Source of the DNA: Robiginitomaculum sp.
GTDB lineage: Bacteria; Pseudomonadota; Alphaproteobacteria; Caulobacterales; Maricaulaceae
Assembly (NCBI GenBank): GCA_027071965.1
Contig: JALSYJ010000024.1
Coordinates: 1 to 21,364 of the forward strand
Direction of reading: 5' to 3'
DNA: 21,364 nucleotides
A model generated the notes under the pieces. That model saw nothing but the letters and a program-made list of their open reading frames with translations, did no database searches and was not told the origin of the DNA. A program made the translations under genes and the position numbers. Below, piece after piece: positions 6,801 through 13,265 of this stretch (position 1 is its first letter; each line of letters begins with the position of its first letter).

Positions 6801-8747
6801 CTTACCACTCCAGATAGCCACAAACGCATCTTCAACAGGCTTTTTGATCAGTGATAAATCCACAGTTTCGCCATCGGCACGAACCATTTCAAAAACATGA
6901 ACCCAGACTATCTCTTGCTGTTTCCGCTTTACAGGATAGCTGGCTTCACTGACAACGTTTAGGCCCATTTCCTCAAACATCGGCATAACTGAGGACAGAT
7001 TCAAACTTTCACCGGCGCGAAACAACTTAACCTGAATCACTGATGGTGGGTCGTTTTCCAACTGGTAAATATTGGCAAGCAGGCCGGAGCTTTGATCAAG
7101 TTTTTCTATTATTAAAATATCATCCAGAGCCTGCCGTGCGGAAAAAGCTTCACGATAAGCCACCGAAAAGGCTTCGCGATAGGTTCTGACCCGCGAGTGC
7201 AGCCGCCTGGAAAGCGCCGCCTCTCTGGCTCTGGTTTCCAGACGATCATGCCAAGACCGCGCCATTTCAACCAGTTTTGCCTCCAGGTCATCCAGATTTG
7301 GCCTGGAGTGGTTTTTTGGATCCAGCCCGATAATAAAATGAACCCGTGCCAGTGGGCCATCACCAAAATGTGGATAATAAGCAGACAGTCGGCCACCATA
7401 TGCCTTTCGCAACATTTCGCCGACATTCTGGCGCATCTGGGTATTGTAGCGCTCACGGGGCACAAATACGAAAACCGAAACAAAGCGATTAAACCGATCA
7501 TGGCGCACAAATAATTTCGGCCGTGGCCGATCAAACAAATGCAAAATTCCACGAGAAATTTCCAGCAATTCCTCTTCGGATATTTGAAACAACTCATCGC
7601 GGGGATAGTTTTCTACGATATTCTGCAAACGCTTGGTGTTATGGGTGCCAGCCCCGCGTTTTGCCCGCACCAATACTCGCCGGACTTTTCTGCGAATTAA
7701 GGGCACGTCTCTGGCCATCCGGTCATAAGCCTCAGCAGTAAACAGGCCAACAAAGCGGGTTTCCCCGATCACCTGCCCATCTTCATTCCAGCGTTTTACA
7801 CCGATATAATCCATATATACCTGACGATGCACTCGCGAGCGCAGGTTTGATTTGGCGACCACCAAGGGGGTTGGATTGTTTACAAAATCCTTTATGGCCG
7901 GGGTCAGCAGGGAAGGTTCTGAGGCCCGCCGCAGAACATTTGCCTCTTCATTGCGCAAAATGCCAAGACTGGTTCCCTCAACAATATCTGGCTCCAAGGG
8001 TAGCAAATTTCCCTCATTATCAACAGGAAAGACATATTGCCTTGAGCCAAGGAACGCAAAATGCTCATCACGGAGCCAGCGCAGAAACTCAATACACTCA
8101 ACCACCTCTTCTTCGGGGGCAACAGCCGGTGCATTGTGCAATTCCTCAATCGCCCGGTTCATGGCCTCGCGCATTGCCATCCAGTCGCCGGTAGCCAGAG
8201 CCACATCGGACAAGGTGGATTTTATTCCCTCTAAAACCTGTTCTCTAACCTCAGGGCTTAACGGCTCCATATAAACTTGAATTATTGATTCGCGAATCAG
8301 TGGCGCAGCATCTGATCTTGGGCCGGCATCAGAGCGCCCCAGATCAAATACCGGGTGGAACATGGCCCTTGTCTGCACTTCCAGACGAGTAAGCTCCCCC
8401 ATGACAGAATCAACCAAAAACGGTTTGTCCCCGGTGACTATTTCCAGAATATCCCGTTCTATTTCACGGCCATCAGCTCCGGTGGCAGGAACGATTCGAA
8501 CCAGTGTTTCTCCTGGCATTCTGTTTTCAGCAAAGTTCCAAATGCCAACGGCCAGATGCAAGACATCTTCCATTTCAAGGCCAAGCAGATCATCAGCTAC
8601 CGCATTTTCCTGTATTCCAGAGAGAAACTGCCGAGCGGCTGGCGTAAGTTTTCCGTTTTTTTGAAAAACAGCTCCGGGTTTTTTAGAGGCTAAACCTAAA
8701 AATGCACTTGTCTCAAAAGCCAAGTGGCCGCCATTGGTTGCGCTCAT
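3846..8747 (-). CDS. gdhZ: NAD-dependent glutamate dehydrogenase, large (about 180 kDa) class
   Basis: 1633 residues, full length for this class. It oxidatively deaminates glutamate to 2-oxoglutarate and ammonia with NAD+, feeding amino-acid carbon into the TCA cycle. The first 600-700 residues are the regulatory N-terminal region typical of the class. The catalytic core shows the RGGLRWSDRREDFRTE block near residues 816-831 followed by QQVKNSVIVPVGSKGCFFPK, the nucleotide-binding region GIGDMSGDVFGNGML near 985-1000, and GEGANLGITQKGRI near 1140-1153; a long helical C-terminal domain follows. AGGAGG lies 5 bases before the ATG at 8747. In Caulobacter the orthologue GdhZ also couples metabolism to division through FtsZ and KidO; whether that holds here is unknown. 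It is transcribed alone, with a 390-base structured spacer upstream. Confidence 0.97.
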   Translation of the reverse strand: MSATNGGHLAFETSAFLGLASKKPGAVFQKNGKLTPAARQFLSGIQENAVADDLLGLEMEDVLHLAVGIWNFAENRMPGETLVRIVPATGADGREIERDILEIVTGDKPFLVDSVMGELTRLEVQTRAMFHPVFDLGRSDAGPRSDAAPLIRESIIQVYMEPLSPEVREQVLEGIKSTLSDVALATGDWMAMREAMNRAIEELHNAPAVAPEEEVVECIEFLRWLRDEHFAFLGSRQYVFPVDNEGNLLPLEPDIVEGTSLGILRNEEANVLRRASEPSLLTPAIKDFVNNPTPLVVAKSNLRSRVHRQVYMDYIGVKRWNEDGQVIGETRFVGLFTAEAYDRMARDVPLIRRKVRRVLVRAKRGAGTHNTKRLQNIVENYPRDELFQISEEELLEISRGILHLFDRPRPKLFVRHDRFNRFVSVFVFVPRERYNTQMRQNVGEMLRKAYGGRLSAYYPHFGDGPLARVHFIIGLDPKNHSRPNLDDLEAKLVEMARSWHDRLETRAREAALSRRLHSRVRTYREAFSVAYREAFSARQALDDILIIEKLDQSSGLLANIYQLENDPPSVIQVKLFRAGESLNLSSVMPMFEEMGLNVVSEASYPVKRKQQEIVWVHVFEMVRADGETVDLSLIKKPVEDAFVAIWSGKSENDGFNQLILSLGVSWRSVAFLRTCAKYRQQTGLDPSQYVQEEALVENPQIARLLLELARIRFRPDGRKSISARQSKQEKLLGEIIEALNSVPSLDHDKVLRRLMRLICAIYRTSFYQTDANGEPLERISIKIASRELATLPAPKPYREIFVWSPRVEGVHLRFGPVARGGLRWSDRREDFRTEVLGLVKAQQVKNSVIVPVGSKGCFFPKLLPKPDDREAFMKEGVRSYKTFIRGLLDITDTLSGDGAVIHPNNTVIWDDEDPYLVVAADKGTATFSDIANSLAEEYNFWLGDAFASGGSVGYDHKKMGITAKGAWEAVKRHFREMEKNTQTEPFSVIGIGDMSGDVFGNGMLLSKKIKLIAAFDHRDIFIDPNPVELDANWNERKRLFDMPRSSWRDYNTELISEGGGIFSRSAKSIPLSKEMRQLTGLSGGETTPVELMTALLKADVELLWFGGIGTYIKSAEEQSWEVGDKANDAIRVNADEVRAKVIGEGANLGITQKGRIIFACHGGRINADFVDNSAGVDTSDNEVNLKILLNSAVQAKKISIEERNKILASMTDDVAKNVLEHNYQQTLTLSLAELTGQADMDAYGRFMDHLEAEDRLDREVETLPDADHISARYADGPGMTRPEIATLMAYAKNTLVEDLIAGSAPDDPHFAKKLLQYFPKNVQNFKQEREHHRLHREIIATMLANDMLDRGGPTFCYRLCGSAGVDANTAALCFEGVRELFGYEELVARVNALDNKIPAKSVYHAHYEIMGVLRRKSYWMARHPDVLKNGLGGLFETYRPGIETMSKNINKFLSQYEMEKAESRANSLIDSGVPKALSKEIADLRTLVSASDIIDLSAQEDWPLLSVACLYHGFGDVFWFDRLRGAASTLHAADHWDRLAVRRLIEDFYRAQQRLTRAAMSHITLLSNGLVEGKQKPTRAWAKNALESFSHVNASAVEHAQTALAELDKGQWTLAKLAIANTQMRELSVTAVS

Positions 8748-9138
8748 AAAACCCTCCTGGATCGGCGCCGCCCCGAAGCCCCATGTTCCGGGGTGTTCTT
8801 ACTGGTTGCAGGCAACCGGTAAGAACCGTCAGTTAATTACAGCAATAATCGGGTTCGGCCTGCTTCTGCAACCTTTATTTTAAGCGTTTTGAGGAGGCTT
8901 TTATAAAATCCGTGTGGGCCGCCAAACGGGGACAGTGTCTGGCGACCCACAAGACCGGATATGCGGGCTGGGACACGCACACAGGCCTTGCGTCAAACCG
9001 GATTATTTGTTCAGGTTAAGTGAACAAACGGCTCGATAAACAGTAGCAACACTGCCAGTAAGCAGTGACCACAACCATTATACGCCTGTGGGCGCTTAAA
9101 ACCTCATTGTCTTGGGATTTTTTTGATTCTTTTGCGGA
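8748..9138 (-). promoter_or_regulatory. Structured spacer upstream of gdh: leader RNA or small RNA candidate
   Basis: No protein gene in these 390 bases. On the minus strand a TATAAT (9082 to 9077) lacks a good -35 box but is followed by four hairpins: 9050-9067 (6-bp stem), 9006-9028 (8-bp stem TTTGTTCA/TGAACAAA), 8914-8950 (11-bp stem whose one imperfect pair is G.U only if the minus strand is the RNA) and 8795-8826 (15-bp stem, one imperfect pair, very tight loop). A small CCCC/GGGG hairpin lies at about 8779-8793, just before the gdh ribosome binding site. It may be a long leader of gdh or a separate RNA. I could not match it to a riboswitch class, tmRNA, RNase P RNA or SRP RNA. Confidence 0.35.
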
Positions 9139-10194
9139 TCAGTCGTTAGTTTTAATGCTTTTAATGCCCTTTTCGGGTTGCCCGTCCATAGAAAGTAAAA
9201 TCGCAATCCATCTGGTGCCTTTGAATTGTGCCAGCACCAGCATGAGCATCACCGTAAGTGGTGCAGAAAGGAACATTCCGGGTATTCCCCAGATCGCGCC
9301 CCAAAGCGATAGAGATAAAATAACAACCAGAGTTGACAGGTTCATACTGTTTCCTTGCATTTTAGGTTGCAAAAAAGTTCCGATTGAGAACTGGAAAAAC
9401 CCAACGCCGGTCAGAACTATTACAGGCTGCCAATAGGTTTCAAACTGCACCAAAGCAAACAGAACCGGTAGTACAGTGCCAACTATCGGGCCAATGGTCG
9501 GAACATAGTTCAGCAGGAAAATCACAAACGCCCAGAACAATGCCTGATCGATACCGACTGCCACCATAACAACCCACGAGCCAACAGCTGTTGCAGCCGC
9601 TGTTACAGTTTGCACCCACAGGTATTTCTCGATAGCTACCCGCATGGAGCCGGCCAGCCTGTTTGCTCTTTTTAGTTTTTCTGCTTCTGGAAACATGGCG
9701 GCAATTTTAGCTGGAAAATTGGACTGGGCCCCAAATAAAAACCCCACATAAACGGCAACAAACAAGGCGTCAGAGGTCAGGCTTTGCAAGGACTGGGCAA
9801 TGGCACCGATTAGTCTGGCCGGATTGGCGCGGGCGAATAATTGGTCCAGTGTCGGGGCGGGCTGGGAGCTGAAAATTGCATATATACTTGCAGCCAGTTC
9901 ATTTATGCGGGCAGCATAGGCATCTGAATTGCTAACCATTCCGTTGGCGGTATCAATTATGACAATGCCGATTATGATAATACACAAAGTAACCACAATC
10001 AGCGCCAGTGAAAGCGCAAACCAGCGTGGCAGAACTTTCAGGGTTTTTTCAATCAGATCGGTAAAGCCATCAATGATAAGCCACAAAAACACCGCCAGAG
10101 CAAATGGAGCCAATACTTCGCGGAACCAGTACAGACCAACAATTGTTGCAGCGCTGGCCAATAGTAAAATGCCGGTTTTGGTTGCGGTATCCAT
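9139..10194 (-). CDS. AI-2E/PerM-family membrane transporter
   Basis: 351 residues from the ATG at 10194, which has GGGGAA 5 bases upstream; the frame is open further but the extra 27 residues are not membrane-like. Polytopic inner-membrane protein of the AI-2E exporter/PerM family (PF01594): paired hydrophobic segments near the N-terminus (TGILLLASAATIVGLYWF, APFALAVFLWLIIDGF), a third at IVVTLCIIIIGIVII, a soluble loop with amphipathic helices, then a cluster of C-terminal helices including the family block FLLNYVPTIGPIVGTVLPVL. Members export autoinducer-like molecules or act in ion/osmotic homeostasis; the substrate here cannot be told. Same strand as gdh but separated by a long spacer, so probably not one operon. 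Confidence 0.88.
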   Translation of the reverse strand: MDTATKTGILLLASAATIVGLYWFREVLAPFALAVFLWLIIDGFTDLIEKTLKVLPRWFALSLALIVVTLCIIIIGIVIIDTANGMVSNSDAYAARINELAASIYAIFSSQPAPTLDQLFARANPARLIGAIAQSLQSLTSDALFVAVYVGFLFGAQSNFPAKIAAMFPEAEKLKRANRLAGSMRVAIEKYLWVQTVTAAATAVGSWVVMVAVGIDQALFWAFVIFLLNYVPTIGPIVGTVLPVLFALVQFETYWQPVIVLTGVGFFQFSIGTFLQPKMQGNSMNLSTLVVILSLSLWGAIWGIPGMFLSAPLTVMLMLVLAQFKGTRWIAILLSMDGQPEKGIKSIKTND

Positions 10195-10295
10195 GTTTTC
10201 CCCGATATTGATTTTCAGGCAGATTGTCTTTTGCCAGACAAAACGCATATTGATCTTAAATGGCGGCAAACACAAGTTGGGAACAGGGGTTTCAT

Positions 10296-10898
10296 ATGAT
10301 GGTTGCCAATATGCCTGAAATTGATTTTACCAGCGCCGCTTTTCGTCATCGACTGATCAATGGTGGTGGCCGTGGACAAGCTCTGGCCAGGGCTGTTGGT
10401 CTTGGCAAGGGCCGCAAGCCACAGATTGTTGATGCTACAGCGGGCTTGGGCCGGGATGGGTTTGTTTTGGCTCATCTTGGGGCGGAAGTGACCATGATAG
10501 AGCGTCAGGAAAAGGTGGCAGCATCTCTAGCCAGGGCTTTGCAATCTGCAAAAAACGCTGAAGCCCTGTTTGCAGAGCCGGCCCGACGCATTACGTTAAT
10601 TACTGCTGATGCTATATCTGCTCTTGGCCCCCTGGATCCGGAAGTGGTCTATATCGACCCCATGCACCCGGCCCGCAGCAAATCCGCATTGGTAAAACAG
10701 CCCATGCGCGATTTAAGAAAACTTGTTGGCCCTGATAAGGATAGCGCAGAATTGATACTCGCCGCTTTGCGCTGTGCTCAAAAACGGGTGGTGGTAAAAT
10801 GGCCAAGGAAAGCGGACTTGCCGCCAGCAATTGCAAAACCTTCTTATGAGCTAAATGGCAAAACCACCAGATATTGCATTTTTCTTGTTGGCAAATAG
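10296..10898 (+). CDS. rsmJ: RsmJ-type 16S rRNA (guanine-N2) methyltransferase
   Basis: SAM-dependent methyltransferase of the RsmJ/YhiQ family, which methylates G1516 of 16S rRNA in E. coli. Counting from the ATG at 10296 (200 residues): the IDFTSAAFRHRLINGGGRGQ start corresponds to the conserved VDF...GGGRGE block, SAM motif DATAGLGRDG at 46-55, catalytic-site motif DPMHP at 121-125 followed by KSALVKQPMR, then KRVVVKWP. E. coli RsmJ has about 75 more residues at the N-terminus that are absent here. AGGGG 6 bases before 10296 supports this start; an in-frame ATG at 10260 has no ribosome binding site and would add 12 residues. Divergent from the AI-2E-family gene with a gap of about 100 bases. 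Confidence 0.92.
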   Translation: MMVANMPEIDFTSAAFRHRLINGGGRGQALARAVGLGKGRKPQIVDATAGLGRDGFVLAHLGAEVTMIERQEKVAASLARALQSAKNAEALFAEPARRITLITADAISALGPLDPEVVYIDPMHPARSKSALVKQPMRDLRKLVGPDKDSAELILAALRCAQKRVVVKWPRKADLPPAIAKPSYELNGKTTRYCIFLVGK

Positions 10899-10919
10899 GC
10901 TTGAGCCTGCTTCCGGCGA

Positions 10920-11067
10920 AGGGTCACAATTCAGGGTCATTCTTAGGGGCAGCGCAAATTTCGCTGTCCCTTGAGTGATACTTGTAACACCCTGTAATTA
11001 TACCAAAAAAGCACTGGATGGTAATAAACTGACCCTAAAATGACCCTTGATGATACAGAGTGACCCT
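10920..11067. repeat. Cluster of TGACCCT motifs in both orientations
   Basis: Five exact copies of a 7-mer in 150 bases after rsmJ: AGGGTCA at 10920-10926 and 10933-10939, and TGACCCT at 11030-11036, 11041-11047 and 11061-11067. The forward copies are 11 and 20 bases apart, near one and two helical turns, as in an operator or iteron array. Nothing around them names a binding protein. Confidence 0.5.
10945..10971 (+). terminator. Hairpin after rsmJ, weak terminator candidate
   Basis: AGGGGCAGCG and CGCTGTCCCT form a 10-bp stem with one G.U pair and a 7-base loop, 47 bases after the rsmJ stop. Only TTG follows it, so there is no real U tract and termination would be inefficient or factor-assisted. 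Confidence 0.3.
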
Positions 11068-11116
11068 TGAGGTGTGAGGATAAGTGCAAAACCTGCCCGC
11101 CCGCCTTAAAACCTGT

Positions 11117-11219
11117 TATAATTAAAAGGTTAGGATGTAGCGCATCCGATAAGTGCTCTTTGACAGGTGAATATGCTTTCAAGCCCAATAAATATAAGGG
11201 TTTTGCGTTTTTCTTTTTT
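11117..11219 (+). ncRNA. Candidate short transcript with boxA-like element and terminator-like end
   Basis: TATAAT at 11117-11122 (no convincing -35) is followed by a small hairpin GGATG/CATCC near 11133-11147, then GTGCTCTTTGACAGGTGAAT at about 11153-11172, which resembles the boxA antitermination element found in rRNA leaders. A hairpin AAGCCC/GGGTTT with an 11-base loop lies at 11181-11203 and runs into a T-rich stretch to 11219. The pieces read like a short RNA of 80-90 bases or a remnant of an rRNA leader. No rRNA follows in the window. Confidence 0.3.
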
Positions 11220-11279
11220 GATCGGGGAGGCTAGGCAATGATAGGTTTACCGAATTTGCCGTATCTGCGTCGGACTTTA

Positions 11280-11329
11280 GGCGGTGGATAAGGCTTTTGA
11301 CCCAAACTTTGTTTTGGGTGATAACCGCC
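11280..11329. other. Nested hairpin preceded by a 17-codon ORF
   Basis: Outer stem GGCGGT/ACCGCC (11280-11285 with 11324-11329) encloses inner stem ACCCAAA/TTTGGGT (11300-11306 with 11313-11319). Just before and overlapping it is a 17-codon ORF at 11238-11291 (MIGLPNLPYLRRTLGGG) with GGGGAGG upstream, resembling a leader peptide. No gene follows on that strand for 280 bases, so a role in attenuation is doubtful. Confidence 0.3.
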
Positions 11330-11388
11330 CGCAGGCAGACTTGTTGTTAGCCGAATATATGAAGGTATGGATTACTTTGAAGCTCAAC

Positions 11389-11463
<75 letters not shown>

Positions 11464-11574
11464 ATCCAATAGAAATTTCCGTCTGATCAATGGCAGACAG
11501 GCGCGCCTTATTGCGCAAACTCGCCGGCAATGCAAGACATGGTTTTTAAGATTTAACAGCTTTTGGAAAAATAT

Positions 11575-12120
11575 ATGCCTATTGATCGCTCAGAGCTTTT
11601 TGCTTTTCTCGATAATCTGGGCATTGCCCATAAAACCACTGAACATCGCCCGATTTTTACTGTGGAAGAAGGCGCTGACATAAAGGCCTACCTGCCCGGC
11701 TCTCACAGCAAGAACCTGTTTTTGAAAGATAAAAGGGGGCGGATGTTCCTGCTAAGCGCCCTGGATCAGACACAAATTCGTTTGAATCAACTCCATAAAG
11801 TATTGGGCTGCGCGCGGCTTTCTTTTGGCAAAGCGGAGCTGATGGAAGAGGTTTTGGGCGTCACCCCGGGTTCGGTTACGGCATTTGCCTTGCTAAATGA
11901 TACTAAAAACCAGATCAGCTTTGTGCTGGATGCTGCTCTTTTACGCAAAAATCCGGTTAATTTTCATCCGCTGAAAAATGACGCCACCACTGCTATTAAG
12001 GCCAATGACCTGTTGCGATTTGCTGAAGCTACGGGTCACCCTGCGACTATTGTGGATTTTGCCGCAGATAAAGATGGGTTGCCCACTCTTGTTTTGCCTG
12101 ATGATCCGGGCCATTTGTAA
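11575..12120 (+). CDS. YbaK/PrdX-type prolyl-tRNA editing deacylase
   Basis: 181 residues. Free-standing aminoacyl-tRNA deacylase of the YbaK/ProX fold. The sequence order fits the PrdX/ProXp-ala subgroup, which removes alanine mischarged on tRNA-Pro by ProRS: TTEHRPIFTVEEG near the start, then HSKNLFLKDKRGRMFLL, LSFGKAELMEEVLGVTPGSV and FALLND. The ATG at 11575 is preferred over an in-frame TTG at 11563, which has no ribosome binding site; a TGGA lies before the ATG. cnoX begins 29 bases after the stop on the same strand, so the two are probably co-transcribed. Substrate specificity (Ala versus Cys) is inferred from subgroup resemblance only. Confidence 0.9.
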   Translation: MPIDRSELFAFLDNLGIAHKTTEHRPIFTVEEGADIKAYLPGSHSKNLFLKDKRGRMFLLSALDQTQIRLNQLHKVLGCARLSFGKAELMEEVLGVTPGSVTAFALLNDTKNQISFVLDAALLRKNPVNFHPLKNDATTAIKANDLLRFAEATGHPATIVDFAADKDGLPTLVLPDDPGHL

Positions 12121-12149
12121 GCAGACAGTTTTACGTGAAGGCTAAACCG

Positions 12150-13049
12150 ATGACCAACGAAGATAATTTTGATCCAAATGAGCTGATTAAAGATGGCTCT
12201 GATGCAACATTTATGACCGATGTGCTGGAGGCTTCCAAAACCGTGCCGGTGATTGTGGACTTTTGGGCTCCGTGGTGTGGGCCGTGTCGGCAATTGGGCC
12301 CGGCTTTGGAAAAAGTTGTGCAAAATGCCGCAGGAAAAGTCCGCATGGTAAAAATCAATGTTGATGAAAATCCCGGAGTTGCCGGGCAATTACAGGTGCG
12401 CTCAATTCCTGCGGTTTTTGCATTTAAGGATGGCAAACCGGTTGATGGATTTGCCGGTGCTTTGCCCACAAGTCAATTGCAGTCCTTTGTGGATAAATTA
12501 ACCGGTGATATGGATGTGGACAAGGAGGTGCAGCAATTGGTTGATCGCGCCAACAAAAGCCTTGAGCTTGGCGATATGGGCGGTGCAGCACAGGATTTTG
12601 CTGCCGCCCTTGGCCTGAATGATAAAAGCCCGCAGGCTTTGGCCGGAATGGCGAGGGTTTATCTGGCAAATTCTGATCTTCAAGGGGCAAAAAGCGTTTT
12701 GGCCATGGTTGCCGAAGAAGATTTAAGTGATGCTTCGGTTAAGGGTGCGCAGCAGGCGCTGGAATTGGCGCAAAACGCACCATCTGATGATGAGTTTGGG
12801 CCATTGCTTGATGCTGTAAAGAACAACCCGGCTGACTGGCAGGCACGATATGCATTGGCCGAAGCTCTCTCTGGCACAGGCAAGGTAGAAGCCGCAATTG
12901 AAGAGCTGTTTGTCATTTTAGAAGCAGACCTGAACTGGAATGATCAGGCAGCCCGCAAAATGCTGCTAAAACTATTTGATGTGGCAGGTGCAACATCCGA
13001 GATAACGGCAGCGGGTCGTCGCCGATTGTCGTCGCTTTTGTTTAATTAG
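12150..13049 (+). CDS. cnoX: CnoX-type thioredoxin with TPR region (YbbN family)
   Basis: 299 residues. A thioredoxin domain occupies about 1-115 with intact active site WCGPC at 42-46 (FWAPWCGPCRQ) and the cis-proline region RSIPAVFAFKDG. A C-terminal tetratricopeptide-like region runs from about 130 to the end, with repeated helical pairs (ADRANKSLELGDMGGAAQDF-like units). This matches the CnoX/YbbN chaperedoxin family, which holds unfolding proteins under oxidative stress and passes them to GroEL or DnaK. E. coli CnoX lacks the catalytic pair, whereas the protein here keeps both cysteines and should be redox active. ATG at 12150 with GAAGG 8 bases upstream is preferred to the GTG at 12135. 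In other alphaproteobacteria, as I recall, a LON substrate-binding-domain gene often sits between this gene and the Trm112 gene; here it is absent. Confidence 0.92.
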   Translation: MTNEDNFDPNELIKDGSDATFMTDVLEASKTVPVIVDFWAPWCGPCRQLGPALEKVVQNAAGKVRMVKINVDENPGVAGQLQVRSIPAVFAFKDGKPVDGFAGALPTSQLQSFVDKLTGDMDVDKEVQQLVDRANKSLELGDMGGAAQDFAAALGLNDKSPQALAGMARVYLANSDLQGAKSVLAMVAEEDLSDASVKGAQQALELAQNAPSDDEFGPLLDAVKNNPADWQARYALAEALSGTGKVEAAIEELFVILEADLNWNDQAARKMLLKLFDVAGATSEITAAGRRRLSSLLFN

Positions 13050-13058
13050 GAAAAAACC

Positions 13059-13253
13059 ATGGTAAAGGATACTGAGCCGCGTAACCCGGATCCAAAACTG
13101 CTTGAGCTGCTGGTTTGCCCTGTTACCCATGGGGCACTGGTTTATGATAGGGAAAAACAGGAATTGGTTTCCAAAAAAGCCCGATTGGCATTTCCGGTTC
13201 GTGACGGCGTGCCGATCATGCTCGAAGAAGAAGCCAGACCTCTGGAAGATTAG
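13059..13253 (+). CDS. Trm112-like small protein (YcaR/UPF0434 family)
   Basis: 64 residues: LLELLVCPVTHGALVYDREKQELVSKK, then LAFPVRDGVPIMLEEEAR, the hallmark of the YcaR/Trm112-like family. Only one cysteine (in LVCP) remains of the zinc-site positions, as in many bacterial members. Eukaryotic and archaeal Trm112 activates methyltransferases; the bacterial role is unsettled. AGGAA lies just before the ATG, and the gene starts 9 bases after the cnoX stop, so it is in the same operon. Confidence 0.9.
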   Translation: MVKDTEPRNPDPKLLELLVCPVTHGALVYDREKQELVSKKARLAFPVRDGVPIMLEEEARPLED

Positions 13254-13265
13254 GGTTTGAACCCT
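13252..13265. other. Palindrome covering two convergent stop codons
   Basis: AGGGTTTGAACCCT spans the TAG of the Trm112-like gene (13251-13253) and the edge of the TAG of the opposing hydroxylase gene (13264-13266). The genes end 10 bases apart. The 6-bp stem has a 2-base centre and no T tract, so as a terminator it would be weak. Confidence 0.3.

Noticed and set aside
7112..7597. 161-codon minus-strand ORF in another frame of gdh
   Set aside because: Shadow frame of a long conserved gene; no start signal and no protein-like motif.
8880..9080. tmRNA, SRP RNA, RNase P RNA or a known riboswitch
   Set aside because: None of the conserved strings I know for these RNAs is present on either strand; kept only as an unnamed structured region.
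10943..11188. 81-codon minus-strand ORF in the rsmJ-tRNA gap
   Set aside because: No ribosome binding site, composition unlike neighbouring proteins, and it runs through the TGACCCT cluster and the boxA-like region; more likely chance.
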